From positions 3,437,074 to 3,501,073 of the forward strand of contig NZ_CP041186.1 of the NCBI RefSeq assembly GCF_006517175.1: a stretch of DNA of 64,000 nucleotides, in the 5' to 3' direction. Positions within the stretch are counted from its first letter, which is position 1. Each line of letters starts with the position of its first letter. Source of the stretch: Persicimonas caeni. GTDB lineage: Bacteria; Myxococcota_A; Bradymonadia; Bradymonadales; Bradymonadaceae. Made by a program: the position numbers and the translations under genes. This document shows positions 11,115-19,197 of the stretch, one piece after another. The notes under the pieces are model-generated. The model was not told where the DNA came from. It searched no databases and was given only the letters and a program-made list of their open reading frames with translations.

Positions 11115-11378
11115 ATGGCGAACAAACACCAGCAAAAGTCGTCCGACGCAGAACGCTACCGCCTCGCCGGCACCATCGCGCGGCTGGTCAACGAAGGGTC
11201 CTCGAACGACGTGCGCGTCTTTTACGGCGACCGCCTTGTATGCGCCTCATACGACCGTGGGCGCACTCTGGTGCTCAACTCGGCGTCTCGCGAGGGGTTG
11301 GGGCTCATCGAGACGATCCAGCGGGTCTGGAACGCCGCGGTGCGTGCGCGCAAGGCTCGGCAGGCGGGGACCGAGTAA
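11115..11378 (+). CDS. Small conserved hypothetical protein, 87 aa
   Basis: ATG start with GAGGAGAACGAGCT immediately upstream. The product is small, basic and soluble (MANKHQQKSSDAERYRLAG), with a central segment predicted beta (VRVFYGDRLVCASYDRG) and a C-terminal helix. I do not recognise a family. It is isolated: the next 230 bases hold only an inverted repeat, GTGACG-CTG-CGTCAC at 11559-11573, which could be an operator. A real gene is supported by the ribosome binding site and codon bias like its neighbours. Confidence 0.65.
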   Translation: MANKHQQKSSDAERYRLAGTIARLVNEGSSNDVRVFYGDRLVCASYDRGRTLVLNSASREGLGLIETIQRVWNAAVRARKARQAGTE

Positions 11379-11558
11379 GCCGGTACGCAAAAAGTTCACA
11401 GCAGTGACGCCCATCGCGAACGGGGCAATCGTTGCACCAGCCATGACATGAATGTCCGAAATTTGGCGACGCGACCGTCAGTTTCTTGAAGGCTGGAGGC
11501 CCTTGGCGGGCGAGCGCGGCCGAGAAGATGCTTCACGGCGCTTCGCCCTAGCCTTAAA

Positions 11559-11573
11559 GTGACGCTGCGTCAC
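11559..11573. promoter_or_regulatory. Perfect 6-bp inverted repeat, possible operator
   Basis: GTGACGCTGCGTCAC is a palindrome with a three-base centre, about 40 bases upstream of the DUF2007 gene. No regulator can be named. Confidence 0.3.
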
Positions 11574-11611
11574 GCCCTCCGGCGCTGGCTTGTTTTCGCG
11601 ATGTGAGCTTT

Positions 11612-12082
11612 ATGTCGAATAGCCTGATCACCGTTGCCACGTTCAGCCAACCCATTGAAGGACATCTGGTCCGCGCGCGCCTCGAGACCGAGGGGATTCC
11701 CTGTTTTCTGGCCGACGCGCACACCATCAGCGCCAACTGGTTTTACTCGAACGCCATCGGGGGCGTGAAGTTGCAGGTGCGCGCCGCCGACGCCCAGCGC
11801 GCGCGAGTGCTCGTCGAGGAGGAGTTGGAGCGCCACCAGAGCGAACGCGACGATATCGACTGGACGGCCGTCGACCCCGACTGGACCTTCGACGGCAGCC
11901 AGGCCGACGACGACGCCCACAGTTGCCCCTCATGCGGGTCGACCGAGGTCTTCTACGAGAAATTCTCCCGGCCGCTCATCTTCCTGTCGATTTTGCTGCT
12001 GGGCATCCCGGTGCCCTTTTTGAGCCGACGCTGGTCGTGCCGCGGCTGCGGCAGGTCGTGGAAGATGAAGCTGTTTCGCTGA
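11612..12082 (+). CDS. DUF2007 protein with C-terminal zinc ribbon
   Basis: The N-terminal ~70 residues match the DUF2007 'putative signal transducing' fold ([28 protein letters not shown]...[20 protein letters not shown]). The C-terminus carries two CxxC pairs, [14 protein letters not shown] and CRGCGRSW, separated by a short hydrophobic stretch ([15 protein letters not shown]), which suggests a small zinc-ribbon that may touch the membrane. Start chosen at the ATG at 11612; a GTG three codons earlier (11603) is also possible and neither has a strong ribosome binding site. Biochemical role unknown. Confidence 0.8.
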   Translation: MSNSLITVATFSQPIEGHLVRARLETEGIPCFLADAHTISANWFYSNAIGGVKLQVRAADAQRARVLVEEELERHQSERDDIDWTAVDPDWTFDGSQADDDAHSCPSCGSTEVFYEKFSRPLIFLSILLLGIPVPFLSRRWSCRGCGRSWKMKLFR

Positions 12083-12230
12083 ATCGACGCTCACCCGGCT
12101 CGCGGGTTGCCTTCTCGACGAGGCCGGATTTCTCTGTTATAACGACGCGCCGAAGAAGCGCACGAGACGGGCGGTTCGACTCGATAGGCCGCTCGAGAGT
12201 TCTATAAATACCACACGGAGTATCGCTGTT

Positions 12231-12638
12231 ATGCGCCGTAAGATGATGTACAGCAAGATTCACCGCGCCACAGTGACTCACGCCGACCTCCACTACGAGG
12301 GAAGCGTCACGATCGACACCGATCTTCTCGAGGCAGCCGATATCCTGCCCTACGAGTGGATCTGCATCTGGAACGTCACCCAGGGCACTCGCCTCGAAAC
12401 CTACGCCATCCCCGGCCCGTCGGGCTCGGGCGTCATTTGCGTCAACGGCGCTGCCGCCCACCTGAACGACCCGGGCGACATCGTCATCCTGTGCACCTAC
12501 GTGCAGATGGACGGCGAAGAGGCGCGCAACCACGTCGGCAAATGCGTGCGCGTCGACGAGAACAACAAAATCGTGAGCACGGAGCCCGAGACTCCGGGCC
12601 CGAAGATGCCCGCCAAATACGACGCCACCGGCAGCTGA
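12231..12638 (+). CDS. panD: Aspartate 1-decarboxylase
   Basis: PanD makes beta-alanine from aspartate for pantothenate and CoA synthesis. The 135-residue product has the proenzyme self-cleavage site HYEGS with Gly24-Ser25, the same position as in E. coli; Ser25 becomes the pyruvoyl cofactor. The Lys ([14 protein letters not shown]), the Tyr near 58 region ([21 protein letters not shown]) and the C-terminal segment are typical. A TATAAA at 12203-12208 could serve as -10 box just upstream. No other pantothenate genes adjoin. A strong terminator follows at 12665-12694. Confidence 0.95.
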   Translation: MRRKMMYSKIHRATVTHADLHYEGSVTIDTDLLEAADILPYEWICIWNVTQGTRLETYAIPGPSGSGVICVNGAAAHLNDPGDIVILCTYVQMDGEEARNHVGKCVRVDENNKIVSTEPETPGPKMPAKYDATGS

Positions 12639-12664
12639 GCCGGCCGGCGCAACGCGGCTTCTCC

Positions 12665-12694
12665 AAAAGGCGGACGCTTGTCGTCCGCCTTTTT
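12665..12694. terminator. Bidirectional intrinsic terminator after panD
   Basis: AAAAGGCGGAC pairs with GTCCGCCTTTT around a short loop and continues into a T run; an A run precedes it. It lies between the convergent panD and RidA genes and can serve both strands. Confidence 0.85.
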
Positions 12695-12709
12695 TGTGTC
12701 TTGGGGGAG

Positions 12710-13126
12710 TTACTGAGGCGCGTAGGCGACGACCTTCAGTTCGACCAGCAGATTGGGGTGGGGAAGTTGGTGCACGGCCACGGTGGTGCGCGTGGGGCCG
12801 GTCTCGGCGTCGAAGTAGCGGTTGTAGACCTCGTTGAACCCGCCGTAGTCGTCCATGTCGACGAGGAAGACGGTGATGTCGACCACGTCGCCCAGCCCGG
12901 AGCCGGCCTCGTTGAGGATGCGGTCGATATTGTCGAGCACGGCCTCGGCCTGCTCGCCGATATTCTTTTCGACTGTGCCGTCCTCGTGGATGGTCACGCC
13001 CTTGTGGGTGTTGTCGGCGCGACGGCACGACACGCCGGACACAAAGATCAGGTCACCGACGCGCCGCGCGTGCGGGTAGTGGGCCAGGGGCTGGGCGAGT
13101 TCTTCGACAGTATATGATTTGGTCAT
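12710..13126 (-). CDS. RidA-family deaminase, probable 2-aminomuconate deaminase
   Basis: RidA/YjgF/UK114-fold protein of about 138 residues. The start is set at the ATG at 13126, two bases after the stop of the upstream dehydrogenase; an in-frame TTG at 13144 would overlap it. The N-terminal GVSCRRADNTHKGV and KNIGEQAEAVLDNIDRIL segments resemble 2-aminomuconate deaminase (AmnD/NbaF type) more than housekeeping RidA, and the conserved terminal block RTTVAVHQLPHPNLLVELK is present. With the adjacent muconic-semialdehyde dehydrogenase it would act in the 2-aminomuconate branch of kynurenine or aminophenol breakdown. Substrate is inferred from context plus motif resemblance. Confidence 0.8.
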   Translation of the reverse strand: MTKSYTVEELAQPLAHYPHARRVGDLIFVSGVSCRRADNTHKGVTIHEDGTVEKNIGEQAEAVLDNIDRILNEAGSGLGDVVDITVFLVDMDDYGGFNEVYNRYFDAETGPTRTTVAVHQLPHPNLLVELKVVAYAPQ

Positions 13127-13128
13127 GG

Positions 13129-14583
13129 CTACAGCTTGGTGCAAACAGTCTTCAATTCGCTATAGAAGTCGAGCGAGTGCATGCCGCCCTCGCGGCCGAC
13201 GCCGCTGAGCTTCACGCCGCCGAACGGGGTGCGAAGGTCGCGTAAAAACCAGGTGTTGAGCCAGACCATGCCGGTCTCGACCCGGGCGGCGACCTTATGG
13301 GCGCGCTCGAGGTTTTGCGTCCAGATCGCCGCGGCGAGTCCGTAGTCGCTGTCGTTGGCGAGCGCGATCGCCTCGTCGTCGGTGTCGAACGGGCGGATGT
13401 GGCAGACCGGCCCGAAGACTTCCTCGCGCATACACCGCGCGTCGTCGGCCAGGCCAGTCCAAATCGTGGGCTCGACGTAAAACCCGTTCGAGTAGGGCGC
13501 GTCGAGTTCGGGGATGCCGCCGCCGGTGACCACCGTGGCGCCCTCCTCGCGGGCGAGTTCGTAGTACGAGAGGACCTTCTGGCGGTGCTCCTCGGAGATG
13601 AGCGGGCCGAACCCGGTCGCCTCGTCGAACGGGTCGCCCATCTTCAGGTCCTCGGCCTTCTCTTTGAGCGCGGCCACGAAGTCGTCGAAGATGGGGCGCT
13701 CGACATAGACGCGCTCGGAGCACAGGCAGACCTGCCCGCAGTTGGCGAAGACCGAGCGCGTCGTGCCGGCCACGGCGGCGTCGAAGTCGCAGTCGGCGAA
13801 GATGAGCGCCGGGTTCTTGCCGCCGAGCTCGAACGAGAGCGACTTGAGCGATTCGGCCGAGGCTTTCTGGATGATCTGGCCGGTGCGGCTCTCGCCGGTG
13901 AACGTGATCGCCGAGATGCCCGGGTGGCGCGTAATCGCTTCGCCGGCGGAGTTGGGGCCGAGCCCGTTGACGACGTTGTAGACGCCGGGCGGCACGCCCA
14001 CCTCGTCGAAGACCTCTCCAAGCAGCGTGGCCGTGCCGGGCGTCTCCTCCGACGGCTTGACCACCACCGTGTTGCCCATGGCGAGCGCCGGGCCGAGCTT
14101 CCAGGTGAGCAAGAGCAGCGGCAGGTTCCACGGCGAGATGACCCCGACCACGCCGACCGGCTCGCGGAGCACGTAGCTCAGGGCCTTGCCGCCGTCGGAG
14201 GTGTCCATCGTGTACGACTGCGACTCGAGGTTGCGCGCCAGGTTCGCGAAGAACTTCAGGTTGGCCGCCCCGCGCGGGATATCGACCTTGGAGGCGAAGC
14301 GCTTGGGCTTGCCGGTGTCGGCGATTTCGGCGGCCAGAAAGTCGTCGAAGCGCGCCTCGATCCCCTCGGCGACCTTCTCCAACAGGTCGAGTCGCTCGAG
14401 CCTAGGCATCGTGCCCCAGGGGCCTTCGAGGGCGCGCTGGGCGGCCGCGACGGCGCGATCGACCTCCTCTTCGCCGCCCTCGGCGACCTTGCCGACCAGC
14501 TCGCCGGTGACGGGGTTGATGTTGTCGAAGGTGCGTCCCGACGTGGAGGGGACGAATTCGCCGTTGATGAAGTGTTTGAACAT
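13129..14583 (-). CDS. Aldehyde dehydrogenase, 2-amino/hydroxymuconic semialdehyde type
   Basis: NAD-dependent aldehyde dehydrogenase of 484 residues, the usual family length. Catalytic motifs are intact: ISPWNLPLLLLTWKLGPALA (cofactor), FELGGKNPALIF (general base Glu), FANCGQVCLCSER (nucleophile Cys) and EEVFGPVCHI. The C-terminal WFLRDLRTPFGGVKLSG is characteristic of the 2-hydroxymuconic / 2-aminomuconic semialdehyde dehydrogenases (XylG, AmnC, eukaryotic ALDH8A1). It is cotranscribed with the RidA-type deaminase two bases downstream, favouring 2-aminomuconate semialdehyde as substrate. The leader is odd: the 45 bases upstream are 10-bp repeats and CCACCCTCC, with no Shine-Dalgarno. Confidence 0.9.
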   Translation of the reverse strand: MFKHFINGEFVPSTSGRTFDNINPVTGELVGKVAEGGEEEVDRAVAAAQRALEGPWGTMPRLERLDLLEKVAEGIEARFDDFLAAEIADTGKPKRFASKVDIPRGAANLKFFANLARNLESQSYTMDTSDGGKALSYVLREPVGVVGVISPWNLPLLLLTWKLGPALAMGNTVVVKPSEETPGTATLLGEVFDEVGVPPGVYNVVNGLGPNSAGEAITRHPGISAITFTGESRTGQIIQKASAESLKSLSFELGGKNPALIFADCDFDAAVAGTTRSVFANCGQVCLCSERVYVERPIFDDFVAALKEKAEDLKMGDPFDEATGFGPLISEEHRQKVLSYYELAREEGATVVTGGGIPELDAPYSNGFYVEPTIWTGLADDARCMREEVFGPVCHIRPFDTDDEAIALANDSDYGLAAAIWTQNLERAHKVAARVETGMVWLNTWFLRDLRTPFGGVKLSGVGREGGMHSLDFYSELKTVCTKL

Positions 14584-14590
14584 GGAGGGT

Positions 14591-14625
14591 GGGTCTAGGG
14601 GTCTAGGGGTCTAGGGGTCTAGGGT
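14591..14625. repeat. 10-bp tandem repeat, GGGGTCTAGG type
   Basis: About three and a half copies of a GGGGTCTAGG unit occupy the short gap between the aldehyde dehydrogenase start and the end of the WYL gene. Each copy contains CTAG, a YTAR tetranucleotide like those flanking the nearby IS element. Confidence 0.7.
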
Positions 14626-14639
14626 CTTGGAAGGCCCGG

Positions 14640-15389
14640 TCACCCGTCGAGGAGGCTCATTTGGGGGTTGTCGTCGTTGGAGTCGTCGGGCTTTTGGGTC
14701 GGCTTGGAGGCTTCGGCCGGCTTCGGTTTGGGCTCCGCTTGCGTCTTCGCCTTGGTTTCGGCTCCCTGGCGTCGCCTGTGCTTGCTCCAGCCGCCCATCG
14801 GCCGCAGGTCGGCGATTCGGCTGATGCGAAAGACGCGCTCGTCGCGGCGAAGATGGCAGTAGGCGTGCAGGTACGTCTCGGCGTCGAGGCTGATAGGGGT
14901 GACTCGCCGATGGGTCAATTCGCCGCGGCCGCGGCTGTAGTAGTCCATCTCGAGGTCGTGGTTGCCGCCGATGGCCCAGCGAATGAGCTCGTCGTAGCTC
15001 GAGTTTTCGCCGATCTGATCGACGTCGCTCGACGATTGCTGCGACCACTCCGGGTCGATCGTGCTGCCGAGCCACAACAAGATCTCGTAGGCCTCGACCT
15101 CGATGTCCATGACCTCTTTGGGGCCGAAGGAGGCGAGGGTCTTTCGCAGCACGGTCTCGAGCGGCCGCTTGGGCGCGCGCGTTCCGCCGTGCTCGCGTAG
15201 GTTCTCGAGAATCAGGCACGCCAGGGCCACGACCCCGCGCTCTTCGGACGTGCGCAGCGCGACCTCCGCCGGCGAGGGCGGAAACTCCATCTCCTCCTCG
15301 CCCTCGTCGACCCGCGCCGAGGCTTTGTCGAGCTTCTCGGCGATGCGTCCCCTGATGGTCGGGATACTAAATGGCCCGTCTTTCGGCAC
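14640..15389 (-). CDS. WYL-domain protein
   Basis: The C-terminal half of the folded part contains a WYL sensor domain (LEMDYYSRGRGELTHRRVTPISLDAETYLHAYCHLRRDERVFRISRIADL), a fold that binds ligands or nucleic acids in regulators. No N-terminal HTH is obvious; the first ~120 residues are helical. The tail is Lys/Pro/Ala-rich and ends in MSLLDG. The start is the GTG at 15389, because AGGAG lies seven bases upstream; a TTG at 15413 has no site. The IS701-like element begins about 90 bases upstream, so its promoter region may be altered. Probably a regulator or accessory factor; target unknown. Confidence 0.8.
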   Translation of the reverse strand: MPKDGPFSIPTIRGRIAEKLDKASARVDEGEEEMEFPPSPAEVALRTSEERGVVALACLILENLREHGGTRAPKRPLETVLRKTLASFGPKEVMDIEVEAYEILLWLGSTIDPEWSQQSSSDVDQIGENSSYDELIRWAIGGNHDLEMDYYSRGRGELTHRRVTPISLDAETYLHAYCHLRRDERVFRISRIADLRPMGGWSKHRRRQGAETKAKTQAEPKPKPAEASKPTQKPDDSNDDNPQMSLLDG

Positions 15390-15480
15390 GAAAATGCTCC
15401 TGGTAGTACGCAAATGAGGGTAAACTCGCCCGGATCATGGCAAAATCGGGTGGAAATGCCAATAGGGGAAGGGTGACTAA

Positions 15481-16944
15481 TACTACCTGATTACCTTCTC
15501 GCGAATCCGCATGAACACTCGCCGTCCGACATCACGAAGCTTCGATCTCGGTCGGAGCTCTGCTGACTCAGTCGGCGGCGGTGATTCATGCGGGCCATAC
15601 GGTCGTCTACAGTGGATACAATGGCCTAGTCGCTCCATGAGTGCCTCTTCAAGGTTTCGCCTGACGCGGCCAATCGACGGCGCGCGCTTCAGGGGGAAAA
15701 ACCTGGCGGTGAAGCGCCAGGTAGTACATCGCGGCCATGCACAGGACAAATGATGGTGAAACCCGCGCCACATCCGGCCCTGGTAGTCCTTGAGGCCAAG
15801 CTCCTGTTTCAGGTCTTGGTAGTCACGCTCGATTCTCCAGCGCAGCATGGCCAGACGGACAAGTCGTCTGATCGAGGTACGCTGCGAGAGGTTCGAAAAC
15901 CAGTAGTGGCGCGGCTCCTTTTCGCCCTCGGGCCACTCGATGAGAAGCCATTGCTCTTCTTCGAGTTCTTTCCCGAAATGGCGACCCTGAGCAGGTACGA
16001 CGCGAAGAGCGGCAAAGCGCGAGCTAAGCTCGCCCTTGGTGCCCTCGCGCCAGGTGATGGTGCAAAAAGCTTTGTCAGGCAAGGCTTTGGCCACCTCAAA
16101 AAGGGACATTGCCTCCTGGTCGTGGTGACGAAGCTTATTGGGCCGCATGACCGTCACATTCTTTCGTGTGCCGCCCATGTACTCGAGGCCTCGCATCTGC
16201 AGGCTCTTTCGAAACTCCTGATTGGCCCCAAAGTCGGCATCAGCCACCACGACCTTCTGGGCGCAGCCGGCATCGAGGAGGCGGTCGATCTGGTCGACCG
16301 CCATTTGAGGCTTGGAGCGAAACTCGATGTCTTCAGGCACACCAACTTCGGCTCGCCGGTCTGGATCGAAAGCCCACTCCTCGGGCAAAAACAGGTCCAT
16401 GATCAGCGGCAGGCTCAAGGTCGAGGTCGACAGATGCACGCTGACCAAGACCTGACAGTTGGCCAGTTTGCCAAGCTCGCCGCAGTACTGATGGGCCACG
16501 CCCACGCTTTTGTCGCCCTTCTTGGGAATCCCCGACGAGTCGATAATCCAGGCACTGGCATTGGGCATGATCTGGTAGGCCAGCGCCCAGAGCCGCTCAG
16601 TGACCGCCTCGGTAGGCCACTCATTGAGCGTCGAGCGGGTCAGCTTCTGGCGATAGGCATCCGCCTTGTGCGGCGCTGGTGCCAGATGAGCGCCCGAGAC
16701 CTCGCTGTTTTTGCGGTCGATCGTCAGCAGGCGCGACTGGACATACAGACCCAGGTTATCTCGCGTGGTCTTGTATCCGATGCCATCGAAGGCGTAGTCG
16801 ACGAAAGCATCGAAGTCGCGAAAGTCCGAAAGCGCAGGCGTGGTCGTATCCATCGGCGTCCTCCCAGAAAGAGCGGGGGTCCAACACGGAGTCGACCTGA
16901 ATGTCGGCGCAATTCTCATTTCACGAAGCTAATCAGGTAGTATT
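15481..16944. mobile_element. IS701-family-like insertion sequence
   Basis: The 1,464-bp element is bounded by perfect 13-bp inverted repeats, TACTACCTGATTA at 15481-15493 and its complement at 16932-16944. Flanking tetranucleotides are CTAA on the left and TTAG on the right: both fit the YTAR target reported for IS701 elements but they are not identical, so there is no clean target duplication. It carries one transposase gene on the minus strand, with a frameshift near its 3' end. Confidence 0.85.
15483..16853 (-). CDS. IS701-like transposase, frameshifted near the 3' end
   Basis: DDE transposase: AWIIDSSGIPKKGDKSVGVAHQYCG (first Asp), VVADADFG (second Asp) and RWRIERDYQDLKQELGLKDY with the third acidic residue. 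The start at 16853 is set by GGGAGG before ATG; a longer in-frame start lacks a site. After GFHHHLS (about 15745) the present frame reads an arginine/tryptophan-rich tail to a stop inside the terminal repeat at 15483. The adjacent frame reads CMAAMYYLALHRQVFPPEAR and stops at 15649, as expected for the family. Adding one C would restore LSLCMAAMYYLALH and a 401-residue enzyme, so a single-base deletion, or a sequencing error, is likely. Confidence 0.88.
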   Translation of the reverse strand: MDTTTPALSDFRDFDAFVDYAFDGIGYKTTRDNLGLYVQSRLLTIDRKNSEVSGAHLAPAPHKADAYRQKLTRSTLNEWPTEAVTERLWALAYQIMPNASAWIIDSSGIPKKGDKSVGVAHQYCGELGKLANCQVLVSVHLSTSTLSLPLIMDLFLPEEWAFDPDRRAEVGVPEDIEFRSKPQMAVDQIDRLLDAGCAQKVVVADADFGANQEFRKSLQMRGLEYMGGTRKNVTVMRPNKLRHHDQEAMSLFEVAKALPDKAFCTITWREGTKGELSSRFAALRVVPAQGRHFGKELEEEQWLLIEWPEGEKEPRHYWFSNLSQRTSIRRLVRLAMLRWRIERDYQDLKQELGLKDYQGRMWRGFHHHLSCAWPRCTTWRFTARFFPLKRAPSIGRVRRNLEEALMERLGHCIHCRRPYGPHESPPPTESAELRPRSKLRDVGRRVFMRIREKVIR

Positions 16945-16958
16945 AGTGACCCTTAGTA

Positions 16959-17121
16959 CTACTTGGTCAACTTCGTGGCCCGCACCTGAGCGAGACCAGG
17001 GCCACGAGCGCGAGAAGGCATTCTGACAGCGATGCCGGTGCGCATCATGGAAGAATGACGCCGAAGCGATCGTGGTTCTGGGCCGCTCCAGGGCGGGTTC
17101 ACCGAAAGTGACCAAGTAGTA
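16959..17121. mobile_element. MITE copy A, derived from the IS701-like element
   Basis: A 163-bp non-coding element bounded by TACTACTTGGTCA and its complement, flanked by TTAG and CTAA. Its left end matches the right end of the adjacent IS over about 21 bases with four transitions (TACTAC...CTTCGTG), and its right end matches the IS left end (TACTAC...GAACCCGC versus GAATCCGC). It begins only 14 bp from the IS. Confidence 0.8.
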
Positions 17122-17196
17122 CTAAGTAACCCTAAGTAACCCTAAGTAACCCTAAGTAACCCTTAGTCACCTTAAGTAACCCTTAGTCACCCTTAG
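17122..17196. repeat. 10-bp tandem array, CCTAAGTAAC type
   Basis: About seven units of CCTAAGTAAC / CCTTAGTCAC follow MITE copy A and run into the 3' end of the coiled-coil gene. Every unit contains a YTAR tetranucleotide (CTAA or TTAG). Confidence 0.85.
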
Positions 17197-17605
17197 CCTC
17201 TTTCTTAAACTCCTCCAACGCCATCTCCGCCTCCATCTCGTCGAACTCGCGCTCCAAGACCGCCTCGTCGGGGTCGACCAGACCGCTCTCCTTCCAACGC
17301 TCGAGCAGGGCTTCGGCGCGGGCGACCTCTTCGCCCGAGGGCCGGCGGCTCTCTTTGACGAGCATGCGCTTTTCGGTGGCCATGAGATCGAGCTTGTCCT
17401 CGAGTTCGCGACGCTCGGCGATGAGCTGGCGGGCACGCCCGCGCGCCTCGTCGGCCAGGTCGGGCATGCCTTTGTCCTCGGCCAGGCGCACCCGCTTCTT
17501 CCACAGCTCGATCTCGTCCTCGAGGCCATCGGCGTGCTCACGCGCCTTCTTCTCCTTCTGGACGAGGTAGGTCATGTGCGCATGAATAACCGGATCGATG
17601 GGCAT
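17183..17605 (-). CDS. Small coiled-coil protein, 140 aa
   Basis: Highly charged, almost wholly helical protein with heptad character (REHADGLEDEIELWKKRVRL, RARQLIAERRELEDKLDLM). No membrane segment or signal peptide. It resembles PspA-like or Smc-like coils only in composition, so no function is assigned. ATG start at 17605. The last codons (AAG GGT GAC TAA, for KGD-stop) are part of the 10-bp repeat array at 17122-17196, so the present C-terminus and stop codon were supplied by the array. An ancestral, longer C-terminus may have been lost. Confidence 0.7.
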   Translation of the reverse strand: MPIDPVIHAHMTYLVQKEKKAREHADGLEDEIELWKKRVRLAEDKGMPDLADEARGRARQLIAERRELEDKLDLMATEKRMLVKESRRPSGEEVARAEALLERWKESGLVDPDEAVLEREFDEMEAEMALEEFKKEAKGD

Positions 17606-17616
17606 ATCATCTTCTC

Positions 17617-17648
17617 GTGATCGTAGTCGTGATCGTGATCGTGATCGG
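17617..17648. repeat. Dispersed GATCGT arm sequence
   Basis: GTCGTGATCGTGATCGTGAT followed by CGGC is the same as the left arm of the hairpin units at 5861-6112, without the central segment and opposite arm. It lies just upstream of the coiled-coil gene. Confidence 0.6.
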
Positions 17649-17803
17649 CAGTTCCCTCAGTGCATCCGCGCTTCAGCACCTCAGAAACCTATCACAGCCG
17701 CAACACTCTTCACATACGAAGGGAATTCCACTAACAACTGCATCGTTCGAACACTGGTCAAATATTACCGCCAACTACCAAGCCGCTAAAGAGACGTACA
17801 ACC

Positions 17804-18898
17804 ATGAGTGTTTCCGCCGGTGTCGTTGGACTCCCCAACGTCGGAAAATCGACCATCTTCAACGCGCTGACCGAGGCTGGCGCTGATTCGGCCAACTACC
17901 CCTTCTGCACCATCGATCCCAACGTGGGCATCGTGCCGGTGCCCGATCCGCGCCTGGACATCATCAACGCGCATATCACCACCCAGGAGGTCATCCCGAC
18001 CGTCGTCGAGATCGTCGACATCGCCGGGCTGGTCAAAGGGGCTTCGGAGGGTGAAGGCCTGGGCAACAAATTCTTGGCCAATATCCGCGAAGTCGACGCC
18101 ATCTTGCACGTGGTGCGCTGCTTCGAGGACTCCGACGTGACCCACGTCGAGGGCGGCGTCGACCCCGCGCGCGACGTCGACATCATCAACACCGAGTTGA
18201 TCTTGGCGGACATGCAGACCGTCGATAAGCGCCTCGAGAAGGCCAAGCGGGCGGCCAAGAGCCAGGACAAAGAGGAGATCGCCCGGGTCAAAGTGCTCGA
18301 GAAGGTCATCGAGACCCTCAACGAAGGCTTGCCCGCGCGCTCGCTGGAGCTGAACGACAACGAGCGGCGCCTCGTGCACGACTGTCACCTGCTCACCATG
18401 AAGCCGGTGCTCTACGTCGCCAACGTCGACGAGAACGATCTCGAGGGCCAGTCCGAGCACGTCCAGACGCTTCGCAACCTCGCCGAGGGCGAGAAGAGCG
18501 GCGTGGTCGTGTTGTGCGGCTCCATCGAATCGGAGCTCGCCGAGCTCGAAGATGCCGAAAAGCGAGAGATGCTCGAAGGCCTGGGCATCGACGAGCCCGC
18601 CCTCAACGTGCTGGTGCGCGCCGCCTACAAGCTTCTGGGGCTGCAGAGCTTCTTCACCGCCGGTGAAAAAGAGGTCCGCGCCTGGACCATCCCGGTAGGC
18701 GCCACCGCCCCGCAGGCCGCCGGCGTCATCCACACCGACTTCGAAAAGCGGTTCATCCGCGCCGAGGTCTACACCGTCGACGCGCTCGAAGAGCACGGCG
18801 ACGAGGCGGGCATCCGCTCGGCCGGTAAGCTGCGCTTGGAGGGCAAGGATTACGTGGTGAAGGATGGCGACATCATGCATATCCGCCACAACGCGTAG
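17804..18898 (+). CDS. ychF: Redox-responsive ATPase YchF (Obg-like ATPase 1)
   Basis: TRAFAC-class P-loop protein of 364 residues, the standard YchF length; binds ATP in preference to GTP and associates with ribosomes. G1 is GLPNVGKST (residues 9-17), G3 is DIAGL, and the G4 position reads NVDE in place of NKxD, the feature linked to ATP preference. A coiled-coil insert (about 125-190) and a C-terminal TGS domain ([32 protein letters not shown]) follow. The start has a weak GAGACG site. It is enclosed by the two MITE copies, which lie in opposite orientation about 680 bases upstream and 130 bases downstream. Confidence 0.96.
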   Translation: MSVSAGVVGLPNVGKSTIFNALTEAGADSANYPFCTIDPNVGIVPVPDPRLDIINAHITTQEVIPTVVEIVDIAGLVKGASEGEGLGNKFLANIREVDAILHVVRCFEDSDVTHVEGGVDPARDVDIINTELILADMQTVDKRLEKAKRAAKSQDKEEIARVKVLEKVIETLNEGLPARSLELNDNERRLVHDCHLLTMKPVLYVANVDENDLEGQSEHVQTLRNLAEGEKSGVVVLCGSIESELAELEDAEKREMLEGLGIDEPALNVLVRAAYKLLGLQSFFTAGEKEVRAWTIPVGATAPQAAGVIHTDFEKRFIRAEVYTVDALEEHGDEAGIRSAGKLRLEGKDYVVKDGDIMHIRHNA

Positions 18899-18937
18899 CC
18901 CCTCCGCCTCGCAAACTACACTTGGCACCTCCCCGCT
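18899..18937. repeat. Left half of an interrupted palindromic repeat
   Basis: CCCCTCCGCCTCGCAAACTA and the following GGCACCTCCCCG match the beginning of the complete element at 59150-59306. The matching right half, TACGGGGAGGGGT, is found near 19317-19330. Everything between appears inserted into the loop of its first hairpin. Confidence 0.6.
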
Positions 18938-18939
18938 AG

Positions 18940-19028
18940 GGTGACTTAAGGTGACTAAGGGTTACTTAGGGTGACTAAGGGTGACTTAAGGTGACTAAGG
19001 GTGACTTAAGGTGACTAAGGGTGACTAA
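18940..19028. repeat. 10-bp tandem array, GGTGACTAAG type
   Basis: About nine units of GGTGACTTAA / GGTGACTAAG / GGTTACTTAG, the reverse orientation of the array at 17122-17196, lead into MITE copy B. Confidence 0.85.
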
Positions 19029-19193
19029 TACTACTTGGTCACTTTCGGTGAACCCGCCCTGGAGCGGCCCAGAACCACGATCGCTTCGGCGTCATTCTTC
19101 CATGATGCGCACCGGCATCGCTGTCAGAATGCCTTCTCGCGCTCGTGGCCCTGGTCTCGCTCAGGTGCGGGCCACGAAATTGACCAAGTAGTA
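19029..19193. mobile_element. MITE copy B with CTAA target duplication
   Basis: A 165-bp inverted copy of MITE A, nearly identical in sequence. It is bounded by TACTACTTGGTCA and its complement, and flanked on both sides by CTAA (19025-19028 and 19194-19197), a direct duplication of the YTAR class. It is non-coding. Confidence 0.85.
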
Positions 19194-19197
19194 CTAA

